In this document: positions 53,962-62,253 of the stretch, piece by piece
Position numbering within the stretch: the stretch's first letter is position 1
Layout: each line of letters opens with the position of its first letter
Source: Lactobacillus isalae
Lineage (GTDB): Bacteria > Bacillota > Bacilli > Lactobacillales > Lactobacillaceae
Length of the DNA stretch: 64,000 bases
Reading direction: 5' to 3'
Assembly: GCF_947539375.1 (NCBI RefSeq)
Contig: NZ_OX443569.1
Coordinates: 2,046,001 to 2,110,000 of the forward strand
Program-made: the position numbers and the translations under genes
Notes under the pieces: generated by a model
Database searches by the model: none
What the model saw: only the letters and a program-made list of their open reading frames with translations
Told to the model about the DNA's origin: nothing

Positions 53962-54803
53962 ATTATATTTATGCGCCTGGAACTCCTTTTCAAACTCAAG
54001 GTTTAGCCAATGTATCCTTTAAAATCAAACAAGGCTCATTTGTTGCAATTGCGGGTCATACTGGAAGTGGAAAATCGACTTTAATGCAGCATTTTGATGG
54101 TCTCCTACTTCCTAGCGAAGGCGCGATTACTGTTGCGGGGGAAAAGATAAACCCTAATACGTCAAGCAAAGTTCTAAAAGAGATTAGAAAAAAAGTAGGT
54201 TTAGTGTTTCAATTTCCAGAGAGTCAGCTTTTTGAAGAGACTGTTATTAAAGACGTTATGTTTGGTCCGCTTAATTTTGGCTTTTCAGAACAGAAAGCTC
54301 GAGAGCAAGCTCAAGAATGGATTGAAAAAGTTGGGCTTCCTAAAGAGGTCATGGATAAATCGCCATTTGAACTATCTGGAGGGCAAATGCGAAGAGTTGC
54401 GATTGCTGGTGTAATGGCTTATGAGCCGGAAATTTTATGCTTAGATGAACCTGCTGCGGGCCTAGATCCAGAAGGACAAAAGCAAATGTTCGATATATTT
54501 AAGGAATATCAAGAAGCAGGTCATACAGTCATTTTGATATCCCATAACATGGATGATATTGGAAAATATGCAGATGACATGTTGGTGCTTGAACATGGGC
54601 ATTTAATAAAACATGCCAGTCCAAAAGAAATTTTTTCTGATCCGGAATGGGTAAAGAAGCATTACTTAGATGAGCCTGTTACTACTAAATTAGCTAGAGA
54701 ATTACAGAAGGGTGGCTTTAAGTTCTCAAAAATGCCATTAACAGTTGATTCTTTAGTAAATGAAATAGCGAGTGAATTAAAATCGAGGGGAGGAAATGGA
54801 TGA
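53937..54803 (+). CDS. ecfA2: Energy-coupling factor transporter ATP-binding protein EcfA2
   Basis: Second ATPase of the ECF module, 288 residues, expected to form a heterodimer with EcfA1. Walker A GHTGSGKST is near residue 40, Q-loop FQFPESQLFEETVIKDVMFG near 92, signature LSGGQMRR near 148, and Walker B LDEPAAGLDP near 168. It starts with GTG at 53937 inside the ecfA1 end, and overlaps ecfT by 4 bases (ATGA). Confidence 0.95.
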   Translation: MSIEFKNVDYIYAPGTPFQTQGLANVSFKIKQGSFVAIAGHTGSGKSTLMQHFDGLLLPSEGAITVAGEKINPNTSSKVLKEIRKKVGLVFQFPESQLFEETVIKDVMFGPLNFGFSEQKAREQAQEWIEKVGLPKEVMDKSPFELSGGQMRRVAIAGVMAYEPEILCLDEPAAGLDPEGQKQMFDIFKEYQEAGHTVILISHNMDDIGKYADDMLVLEHGHLIKHASPKEIFSDPEWVKKHYLDEPVTTKLARELQKGGFKFSKMPLTVDSLVNEIASELKSRGGNG

Positions 54804-55597
54804 GCAAAATTATTATTGGGCGTTATATTCCAGGAGATTCTATTGTGTACAAAATGGATCCTCGTGGAAAAATAATCGCCACCTTTTTATTTATTGTTAT
54901 TATCTTTTTAGCAAATAATTGGTTATCCTATCTCTTCTTATCTGCTTTTACTTTACTTGCTGTTTGGGCGACTAAGTTAAAGCCAAAAGTATTTTGGGAT
55001 GGAGTAAAGCCTTTAATTTGGTTGATTCTTTTTACATCAGTTTTACAATTGTTTTTTACTACCGGTGGAAAAGTCTATTGGCATTGGGGAATTTTTAATA
55101 TTAGTGAATACGGTATTCAAAATTCCATCTTTATTTTCATTCGTTTTGTAATGATTATTTTGATTTCCACTGTTCTCACTTTAACGACAACATCGCTAGA
55201 GATTGCAGACGGAATGGAATGGATTTTAAAGCCACTTGGTTACTTGAAGGTTCCTGTTGCTCAGATTGCTCTTGTAATGTCGATTGCACTTCGCTTTGTG
55301 CCTACTTTATTAGATCAAGCTGTTAAGATTATGAATGCTCAAAGAGCACGTGGTGCAGATTTTAATAGCGGGGGACTAATTAAAAGAATACATTCTATTA
55401 TTCCAATTTTGATTCCTTTATTTATTAGTTCTTTGACAATTGCAATTGACTTGGCAACAGCAATGGAAGCTAGAGGTTATCGAGAAGGCGCAAAAAGAAC
55501 GCGTTATCGCGTTTTGAAGTGGTCTAAGTATGATTGGATTAACTTGGGCTATTTTGCGCTCTTGACCCTGATTTTATTACTTACAAGGACATATTAA
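54800..55597 (+). CDS. ecfT: Energy-coupling factor transporter transmembrane protein EcfT
   Basis: Membrane scaffold of the ECF module, 265 residues with five or six hydrophobic segments. The coupling helices that contact the ATPases hold the Ala-Arg-Gly motifs, seen here as MNAQRARGADF (near 185) and MEARGYREG (near 225). It is translated from an ATGA overlap with ecfA2 and lies 3 bases before truA, so ecfA1-ecfA2-ecfT-truA form one unit. Confidence 0.95.
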   Translation: MSKIIIGRYIPGDSIVYKMDPRGKIIATFLFIVIIFLANNWLSYLFLSAFTLLAVWATKLKPKVFWDGVKPLIWLILFTSVLQLFFTTGGKVYWHWGIFNISEYGIQNSIFIFIRFVMIILISTVLTLTTTSLEIADGMEWILKPLGYLKVPVAQIALVMSIALRFVPTLLDQAVKIMNAQRARGADFNSGGLIKRIHSIIPILIPLFISSLTIAIDLATAMEARGYREGAKRTRYRVLKWSKYDWINLGYFALLTLILLLTRTY

Positions 55598-55600
55598 ATA

Positions 55601-56392
55601 ATGACAACAAGATATAAGTTAACGATGGCATATGATGGTCATCTTTTTCATGGATTTCAGATTCAGCCGAATGAACGAACTGTACAGGGCGTGATTGAGG
55701 AAGCCTTAAAAAAGATGACGAAGGGAAAAAGGGTAGTAGTGCATGGATCGGGAAGAACTGATGCTGGTGTGCATGCTAAGGGACAAGTTATTCACTTTGA
55801 TTATCCAGGAAAAGAAATTCCGGCCAAAAATATGATGCTTGCTTTAAACGCATTAATGCCAATTGATACGGTTTTCTTTGATAGTGAAATTGTAGACGCA
55901 GATTTTCATGTGCAGTATTCTACTAAGGGAAAATGGTACCGATATATAGTTGATCAGCATCGTTTTACTGATCCTTTTAATCGTTTTTATACTGGGCACT
56001 ATCCATATCCTTTGGATGTTGATCTAATGCAAAAAGCAGCCAATGACTTAATTGGTGAACATGATTTTACAAGTTTTGCAGCAAGTGGTGGACAAATTGT
56101 TGATAAAGTTCGGACAATTTACTATGTAAATGTTGCTGCTGATCCAGATAAGAAAGAAATTATTTTTGATTTTATTGGAAATGGTTTTTTGTATAACATG
56201 GTTAGGATCTTAGTTGGTACTTTACTTGAGATCGGTAATAAAAAAAGGCCAGTTAATGATATACCTAGAGTTTTAGCAGCAAAAGATCGACAAGAAGTTC
56301 GAACAACAGCACCAGCCAGTGGATTATATTTGCAACATGTTTTTTATGAAGAAGTTCCTAAAAAATATCGATTAGACCTTAAAAAAGATTGA
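55601..56392 (+). CDS. truA: tRNA pseudouridine synthase A
   Basis: Makes pseudouridine at positions 38-40 of the tRNA anticodon arm; 263 residues. The catalytic Asp is D54 in [15 protein letters not shown]. Other conserved parts are [10 protein letters not shown] near 11 and [20 protein letters not shown] near 198. ecfT-truA-rplM order is conserved in Firmicutes. The stop codon overlaps the -35 hexamer of the rplM promoter. Confidence 0.96.
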   Translation: MTTRYKLTMAYDGHLFHGFQIQPNERTVQGVIEEALKKMTKGKRVVVHGSGRTDAGVHAKGQVIHFDYPGKEIPAKNMMLALNALMPIDTVFFDSEIVDADFHVQYSTKGKWYRYIVDQHRFTDPFNRFYTGHYPYPLDVDLMQKAANDLIGEHDFTSFAASGGQIVDKVRTIYYVNVAADPDKKEIIFDFIGNGFLYNMVRILVGTLLEIGNKKRPVNDIPRVLAAKDRQEVRTTAPASGLYLQHVFYEEVPKKYRLDLKKD

Positions 56393-56417
56393 CTTTTTAG
56401 GCAAAACGACGTAAATT
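56389..56417 (+). promoter_or_regulatory. Promoter of rplM-rpsI
   Basis: -35 TTGACT (56389-56394, overlapping the truA stop), 17-bp spacer, -10 TAAATT (56412-56417). Confidence 0.65.
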
Positions 56418-56423
56418 AGTATA

Positions 56424-56494
56424 CGTATGTTTGTCCACGATAGGCCCCGGAAACTTATTGTTTGTCAAACAGAAGAAAAACGGAGGAATTTAAA
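56424..56494 (+). promoter_or_regulatory. Probable L13 ribosomal leader
   Basis: The short leader before rplM can close with TGTTTG (56428-56433) / CAAACA (56466-56471) around a loop containing GGCCCCGGAAAC. Position and size match the L13 leader known upstream of rplM-rpsI in low-GC Gram-positives, where L13 is thought to regulate itself. No covariance search was done. Confidence 0.55.
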
Positions 56495-56938
56495 GTGCGT
56501 ACTACCCCATTAGCTAAAACTAGTGATATTAAACGTAAGTGGTATGTTATCGATGCGACTGATGTTTCACTTGGTCGTTTATCAACTGCTGTAGCATCAA
56601 TTTTAAGAGGTAAGAATAAGCCTCAATATACACCAAATGTAGATACTGGTGATTATGTTATTGTTGTTAACGCAGCTAAATTGAAGTTGACTGGTAAAAA
56701 GGCAACTGATAAGATCTATTACCACCACTCAGATTACCGTGGCGGTTTAAGAGCTACTCCTGCCGGTGAATTATTAGCTAAGAACCCAGTAAGATTAGTT
56801 GAATTATCTGTAAAGGGCATGTTGCCAAAGAATACTCTTGGTCACCAAGAATTCATGAAGATGCATGTTTACGCTGGTGAAGACCACGAACACGCAGCAC
56901 AAAAGCCTGAAAAGTTAGACATCAACGAATTAATCTAG
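56495..56938 (+). CDS. rplM: 50S ribosomal protein L13
   Basis: A 147-residue early assembly protein. It reads [20 protein letters not shown] and contains [13 protein letters not shown], the signature. GTG at 56495 is the start, 9 bases after CGGAGG; an in-frame start at 56462 would lie before the binding site. Confidence 0.96.
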   Translation: MRTTPLAKTSDIKRKWYVIDATDVSLGRLSTAVASILRGKNKPQYTPNVDTGDYVIVVNAAKLKLTGKKATDKIYYHHSDYRGGLRATPAGELLAKNPVRLVELSVKGMLPKNTLGHQEFMKMHVYAGEDHEHAAQKPEKLDINELI

Positions 56939-56951
56939 GAGGTTTTAAATA

Positions 56952-57347
56952 ATGGCACAACAAGCAGCTTACGCTGGAACTGGTCGTCGTAAAGATTCTG
57001 TTGCCCGCGTACGTTTAGTACCAGGTAACGGTCAAATTACCATTAACAAAGAAGACGTAACTAAGTACATTCCATACCCTAACTTGGTTCAAGATATGAA
57101 GCAACCATTAACATTAACTGAAACTGAAGGTCAATACAACGTTGAAGTTAATGTTAACGGTGGTGGTTTCTCAGGACAAGCTGGTGCAATCCGTTTAGGT
57201 ATTGCACGTGCACTTCTTGAAGTTGACCCAGATTTCCGTGGTCCTCTTAAGAAGGCTGGCATGTTAACTCGTGACCCAAGAATGAAGGAAAGAAAGAAGC
57301 CAGGTTTGAAGAAAGCCCGCAAAGCTTCACAATTCTCAAAACGTTAA
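56952..57347 (+). CDS. rpsI: 30S ribosomal protein S9
   Basis: A 131-residue protein whose C-terminal tail touches P-site t[23 protein letters not shown] at the start and the end [12 protein letters not shown] are conserved. TAGGAGG precedes the ATG, 13 bases after rplM. Confidence 0.98.
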   Translation: MAQQAAYAGTGRRKDSVARVRLVPGNGQITINKEDVTKYIPYPNLVQDMKQPLTLTETEGQYNVEVNVNGGGFSGQAGAIRLGIARALLEVDPDFRGPLKKAGMLTRDPRMKERKKPGLKKARKASQFSKR

Positions 57348-57367
57348 TATTTATATTACGTTTATTC

Positions 57368-57398
57368 AAAAAGACATCTCGAAAGGGATGTCTTTTTT
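57368..57398 (+). terminator. Terminator after rpsI
   Basis: Stem AAAAAGACATCTC / GGGATGTCTTTTT (with a wobble pair) and GAAA loop, followed by T. The next 210 bases up to the insertion element hold no gene that I can support. Confidence 0.9.
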
Positions 57399-57608
57399 GT
57401 TTTGAAAAAAGTTGTATTGTAGTAACTCACAAAAATTGAAGACTTTATTTGGTTATATACATGGGGACCATTAGTAGTTATTAGATAAAGAACACTTTCG
57501 TATACCTTTCTATTTTAAGTATTCCCTATTGGTATATTTTTTTATAATGCGCTTGTCGCAGTGTTAATGAGGATTTAGAAATATATAATAAAGAAGAAAA
57601 AATCGTAA

Positions 57609-58602
<994 letters not shown>

Positions 58603-58713
58603 CAACGTAAGTAATTTGAATAAATATTGTTGAGTTTTTTTATTTATGGGATAATTCTAACTATAATTTTTTTAAAACTTAAATATTATTTCATTTCTAA
58701 GGAGGGGATTAAA

Positions 58714-58929
58714 GTGAAATCAAAGGATGAAAAAATGCAAGACATAAAAAATAACATATATGGACTTTATATAGCAAGTTTCTTATTTTTATTAGGTGTT
58801 GTTTTTCAGCGTTTGATTCCGTGGACTTGGCTAAGACTTACAGTTGAATTTGGATTTATTTATTTGGTATTTGAATTAATTAAATATCATTGGAAATTTT
58901 ATAAGCGTAAAAAATCTTTTTCTGGGTAA
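58714..58929 (+). CDS. Small membrane protein of unknown function
   Basis: A 71-residue protein I do not recognise. It has a charged N-terminus (VKSKDEKMQDIKNN), two hydrophobic segments (about 17-33 and 41-57) separated by a short loop RLIPWTWLR, and a basic C-terminus. I chose GTG at 58714 because a near-perfect GGAGGGG lies 7 bases upstream; the frame stays open back to TTG 58627, which would add another hydrophobic stretch. It sits just after the decayed insertion element, so it may be the remaining part of an older gene. Confidence 0.55.
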   Translation: MKSKDEKMQDIKNNIYGLYIASFLFLLGVVFQRLIPWTWLRLTVEFGFIYLVFELIKYHWKFYKRKKSFSG

Positions 58930-59096
58930 GATATATAATTTATCCTATAGCTTGTGGACAAAGTAACATTATGGACGACTTTAATAAAATCAAATTGACT
59001 AGGTAGTAGAAGGAAAGATAAAACTATATAAATAGCACAATAACTAAAACTATATATTTAAACTAACATTAAGAATTTCTAAAGTGTTTGAATTAT

Positions 59097-59138
59097 AATA
59101 ATATAGAAAGTTAATCTTAAGAAAGGTTCTATATTATT
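59097..59138 (+). promoter_or_regulatory. Perfect 12-bp dyad around the ribosome binding site of the NmrA-like gene
   Basis: AATAATATAGAA (59097-59108) and TTCTATATTATT (59127-59138) are perfect complements with an 18-base loop that contains GAAAGG, the only Shine-Dalgarno candidate. The 3' arm ends 3 bases before the ATG. TATAAT at 59094-59099 overlaps the 5' arm. Confidence 0.6.
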
Positions 59139-59141
59139 TAT

Positions 59142-60008
59142 ATGAAATATTTAATTACAGGAGCAACAGGTAACTTAGGAGAAAAAGTTACTCGTTGGCT
59201 TAGAACTATGACACCCGAAAATAATATTCGGGTTGGAATTCATAATTTAAAAAAAGCAAATAAATTTGATGACTTAGAGGTTGAAAAAGTAAAGCTAGAT
59301 TATTTTGACTTAAATACACTCGAAAAAGCAGTTTCTGGCGTTGATTTGGTTATTTATATCCCTAGCATTACTTATGATTTACAGAGAAGAATCACAGAAT
59401 TCGAAAATGTACTGCAAACCGTAAAAAAGGCAAAATCAAAGTTAATTTTTGTTAGCTTTTTTGCAGATCAAGAAAATAATCCCTTCGTAATGTCGCCATT
59501 TTATGCGTATGTTCCAAGAAGACTAGCTAGTTCAGGTCTTGAATATAGTATTGTAAAAAATAGTCTGTATGCTGATCCATTGGTACCATATCTTGAAGAA
59601 TTAATTAAGCGGAAGAATATTATTTATCCTGTTGGTGCTCAACCGCTCTCTTTTATTACTCGGAATGATAGTGCCCATGCGATTTCATGTTTAGCTATGC
59701 AGCCTGTAATGAGAGACCAAGGCCAAACATATTTATTAAGTATGGATAAAAACTACAATATGGTTGAATTATCTTACATCATGTCTCGAATTACTGATCA
59801 TAAAATTGGCTATGCTCCAGTTACAACTAATGAATTTGCCAAAATTTATGCTCAAGAAGGCGATGGACAAGAATTAGCATCAATGTATGCTGGCGGTGCA
59901 AAAGGTCTCTTAAGCGCAACATCAGACGATTTTCATCGCTTAACTGGACGTGAGCCAGAAGAGATGGAACATTTTTTGCGAAACGGTTACCAAATAGCTC
60001 GATTATAA
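59142..60008 (+). CDS. NAD(P)-binding oxidoreductase, NmrA/SDR family
   Basis: A 288-residue Rossmann-fold protein of the atypical short-chain dehydrogenase group. The dinucleotide loop is GATGNLGEK at residues 7-15, and the fold continues through GVDLVIYIPSITYD near 66. There is no Tyr-X3-Lys catalytic pair in the classical place, as in NmrA-like proteins and quinone reductases of the QorB type. The substrate is unknown. The gene stands alone, with a hairpin over its ribosome binding site. Confidence 0.8.
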   Translation: MKYLITGATGNLGEKVTRWLRTMTPENNIRVGIHNLKKANKFDDLEVEKVKLDYFDLNTLEKAVSGVDLVIYIPSITYDLQRRITEFENVLQTVKKAKSKLIFVSFFADQENNPFVMSPFYAYVPRRLASSGLEYSIVKNSLYADPLVPYLEELIKRKNIIYPVGAQPLSFITRNDSAHAISCLAMQPVMRDQGQTYLLSMDKNYNMVELSYIMSRITDHKIGYAPVTTNEFAKIYAQEGDGQELASMYAGGAKGLLSATSDDFHRLTGREPEEMEHFLRNGYQIARL

Positions 60009-60043
60009 AATTGGTACATAATATTTCAAGTTAAAATAAAAGA

Positions 60044-60052
60044 TGTTATACT
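60044..60052 (+). promoter_or_regulatory. Extended -10 promoter of the candidate noncoding RNA
   Basis: TGTTATACT is an extended -10. TTTCAA 17 bases upstream (60024-60029) is a weak -35. No gene follows on this strand before the terminator at 60196. Confidence 0.55.
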
Positions 60053-60058
60053 ATAGAT

Positions 60059-60238
60059 AGTAAGTGCGTAGAGAAAATTAATTGTAATTAAAGTGTAGAT
60101 GCAAAGCTGAGAAAGATCGTAGGCATGTTAGTAATACACAGACTTTTAGCTTAGGGATGAAGATAAAAGTCAGCTTCTTATTTTAACTGTTATATACGAA
60201 AAAAGAGATCAGACATTAAAATCTGATCTCTTTTTCGT
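60059..60238 (+). ncRNA. Candidate noncoding RNA of about 180 bases
   Basis: Between the promoter at 60044 and a strong terminator there is no open reading frame of note, but nested complementarity: CGTA (60067-60070) / TACG (60195-60198), AAGCTGA (60104-60110) / TCAGCTT (60170-60176), and GACTTTTA (60141-60148) / TAAAAGTC (60164-60171, sharing two bases with the former). A long rod with internal bulges recalls 6S RNA in shape and size, but I could not assign a family. The neighbour downstream is convergent, so this is not a leader of it. Confidence 0.5.
60196..60238. terminator. Bidirectional terminator between the RNA unit and the DJ-1 gene
   Basis: Stem AAAAGAGATCAGA / TCTGATCTCTTTT with an 8-base loop, and A/T runs on both sides, so it can act on both strands. 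Confidence 0.88.
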
Positions 60239-60251
60239 AAAGCTTATTAAA

Positions 60252-60836
60252 TTAAAGGCTAGCGTCAATATTCTTAGCTAAGTAATCATAAAGCATAGCT
60301 TTTTCTAGATCACTAGTATCATAACCTAGTGTACGGGCAATCGTGTAAGCATATGCCCAAGCAGTAGCTGGACCGCGGCTAGTAATAATTTTGTGTTCTT
60401 TATCAACAACAGTGATGTCAGTGCTGAAGTGGCCGTTTGGACATTCTTCTTCGATTTGTTTTTCAAAACCTGGATAACAAGTATAGTTAGCACCTTCAAG
60501 TAAACCGTAGTGTCCTAAAGCAATTGGAGCTGCACACATTGCGGCATCCCACTTGCCAGCCTTATTTCTTTGAATCATTAAGTTGGCAAGCTTTTTATTA
60601 TTTCTTAAGTTCAAAGCTCCGGTTCTTCCGCCAGGGAAAGCAACAAGATCATAATCAAGAAGTGAATCATCCACAACTTTGTCACAAGTAAGTAAGATGT
60701 GGTGATCACCATTAATTTCTTTTTTATCGAGACCAACCATGTCGCAGTCAATATTTAAGCGACGTAAAACGTCAATGACACTAAGGCCTTCAACTTCTTC
60801 GCAACCATCTGCAAAGACAACAGCTACTTTTGTCAT
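60252..60836 (-). CDS. DJ-1/PfpI (ThiJ) family protein
   Basis: A 194-residue protein of the DJ-1/PfpI superfamily. It begins MTKVAVVFADGCEEVEGLS, with the conserved Glu near 14-16, and has the nucleophile elbow Cys in AAMCAAPIALG near residue 103, followed by a conserved SRGPATAWAYA near 155. Close relatives include YajL-type proteins linked to oxidative or carbonyl stress and deglycase-like activity; the substrate here is unknown. AAGGAGGA lies before the ATG. It is monocistronic, convergent with the candidate RNA. Confidence 0.87.
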   Translation of the reverse strand: MTKVAVVFADGCEEVEGLSVIDVLRRLNIDCDMVGLDKKEINGDHHILLTCDKVVDDSLLDYDLVAFPGGRTGALNLRNNKKLANLMIQRNKAGKWDAAMCAAPIALGHYGLLEGANYTCYPGFEKQIEEECPNGHFSTDITVVDKEHKIITSRGPATAWAYAYTIARTLGYDTSDLEKAMLYDYLAKNIDASL

Positions 60837-61036
60837 AAAAAAGTCCTCCTTTTTTTATTAAATACTATGCACTTCTTATTTTAACGCATTGGCTTTATGT
60901 TTTTTTGGTTTGAAGATTGAAAAAAATGAAGAAAAATTGCGTATATAAATATAGACGGGGAAAATTAAAAATTAGATGGGGATCTTGTATTAAAAAATAT
61001 GTGAAACACTAAATGTAGTACTGATTTTAAAAATAC

Positions 61037-61064
61037 TTGAAATAACGTAGTATTCTGTTAGTAT
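61037..61064 (+). promoter_or_regulatory. Promoter of the histidine phosphatase gene
   Basis: -35 TTGAAA (61037-61042), 16-bp spacer, -10 TAGTAT (61059-61064) preceded by TGT. The rest of the 279-base gap (60837-61115) is very A/T-rich; I see nothing else in it beyond two similar purine stretches, AGACGGGGA and AGATGGGGA. Confidence 0.55.
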
Positions 61065-61115
61065 TGAGATAATTGAAATAAAATTTGTGAAACAATTTAA
61101 GAAAAGAGGGTAAAA

Positions 61116-61805
61116 ATGGCTACTGAAGTTTATTTAGTAAGACATGGAGAAACGATGTTTAATCAGTTAAATAAAGTTCAAGGTTGGGCTGATTCTCCAT
61201 TAACTGTAAAGGGAATTAACGATTTAAAGGTAACTGCATCTAATTTATCTCAGGTTCACTTTGATAAGATGTATAGTTCTGACTTGAAGAGAGCCATTGA
61301 TACGGTTCACTTAATTGCAGATACAAATGAAGTTTCAGAAATTGGAAAAATAAAGAAACTTCCTGCCTTTCGTGAAGTATTTTTTGGAACTTTCGAAGGC
61401 GATGATATTGATAAAACTTGGGAAAAAGTTGCTAAAGCTGGCGGAATGAAGCCAACTAATGATGTAGTTAAAATTATTCAGACTTTAGGAATTCATGATT
61501 TTCGTGAAGCTACTAAGAAAGCCGATCCTCGTCACTTGGCTGAAGATGCAGAAGCCCTCGATAATCGAATGGATCAAGCGGTTAGCCAGCTAGCTGAAGA
61601 AACAAAAGGATTAGGAAGAGTTTTAATTGTATCCCACGGAGACTTTATTAAGACTTTGGGAATAAAATACTGGGATCAAACTACCCATGATCATGATATT
61701 CCTTTCCCGGATAATGGTAGTGTAACGCGTGGAATAATTGATGATAATGGAAAATTTAAAATAATTAATTATGGTGTAAAAAATACTGATATTCCAAATT
61801 TATAG
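61116..61805 (+). CDS. Histidine phosphatase family protein (phosphoglycerate mutase-like)
   Basis: A 229-residue member of the histidine phosphatase superfamily. The phosphohistidine motif LVRHGETMFN is at residues 7-16, the second Arg in YSSDLKRAIDT near 60, the acid in AFREVFFGTFEGD near 88, and the second His in IVSHGDFIKTLG near 173. The insert and lack of the LNERHYG motif separate it from true GpmA; it is more likely a broad phosphatase. GAGGG precedes the ATG. Confidence 0.87.
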   Translation: MATEVYLVRHGETMFNQLNKVQGWADSPLTVKGINDLKVTASNLSQVHFDKMYSSDLKRAIDTVHLIADTNEVSEIGKIKKLPAFREVFFGTFEGDDIDKTWEKVAKAGGMKPTNDVVKIIQTLGIHDFREATKKADPRHLAEDAEALDNRMDQAVSQLAEETKGLGRVLIVSHGDFIKTLGIKYWDQTTHDHDIPFPDNGSVTRGIIDDNGKFKIINYGVKNTDIPNL

Positions 61806-61835
61806 GATGCAGCTTTGTAAGTTGCATCTTTTTTT
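61806..61835 (+). terminator. Terminator after the histidine phosphatase gene
   Basis: Stem GATGCAGC / GTTGCATC (one G-U pair), 7-base loop, seven T. The T run overlaps the stop codon of the convergent arsR-type gene. Confidence 0.85.
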
Positions 61836-62160
61836 AGTATAAATTTGTGGGATGCTCTTTAGCAGTATGTTCTACGTGTTCAATCATGGCATCAATCATC
61901 GATAAAACATCAGGGTCATTTAAAAAATAAAAAACATGGGTTCCATGTTTATGATGCTTAACTAAATTATATTTTTCTAGTATTCCAAGTTGTTTTGAAA
62001 CAACGGGTTGTGCTAGTTCAAGCATAGTCGCAATTGTGGAAACATCGACTTCTTTAGGAGAATTGCGTAAAAAAAATAAAATTGAGATTCGTCTGCTATT
62101 GCTTAAAACTTTATAGATTTTAGCTGCTTCATTAACTAGATTTGTATCTAATTGTGTCAT
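61834..62160 (-). CDS. ArsR/SmtB-family metal-sensing repressor
   Basis: A 108-residue winged-helix repressor. The DNA-recognition helix region is LELAQPVVSKQLGILEKYNL near 47-66. The C-terminal helix has D82, D84, H95 and H98, which repeats the alpha-5 spacing of the zinc sensor CzrA (D84, H86, H97, H100), with Asp in place of one His. No ELCVCDL-type alpha-3 cysteines are present. Divergent pairing with a cation efflux gene and an operator-like repeat between them support a role as its zinc-responsive repressor. The ATG follows GAGGT. Confidence 0.88.
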   Translation of the reverse strand: MTQLDTNLVNEAAKIYKVLSNSRRISILFFLRNSPKEVDVSTIATMLELAQPVVSKQLGILEKYNLVKHHKHGTHVFYFLNDPDVLSMIDAMIEHVEHTAKEHPTNLY

Positions 62161-62174
62161 TGTTTAAAACCTCA

Positions 62175-62238
62175 TTGACAATATATCGAAAATGGAATAT
62201 TATACTTTCTGCATATAAGTATACCAAATTCGATATAT
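62175..62238. promoter_or_regulatory. Overlapping divergent promoters and operator of the ArsR/CDF pair
   Basis: Plus strand: TTGACA (62175-62180), 17 bp, TATTAT (62198-62203) for the CDF gene. Minus strand: TTGGTA (62222-62227), 17 bp, TATAAT (62199-62204) for the repressor gene. The two -10 elements overlap. Arms ATATATCGAA (62181-62190) and TTCGATATAT (62229-62238) are perfect complements and flank the -10s; the first lies in the spacer of the CDF promoter. Confidence 0.75.
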
Positions 62239-62253
62239 TTATGGAGAAAAAAT

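Noticed and set aside
60059-60238. T-box or known metabolite riboswitch in the orphan RNA
   Set aside because: The T-box sequence (AGGGTGG..ACCGCG) and other well-known riboswitch cores are absent, and no gene follows on the same strand.
60890-61030. CRISPR-like or regulatory repeats around AGACGGGGA / AGATGGGGA
   Set aside because: Only two short imperfect copies exist, without regular spacers or any cas gene.
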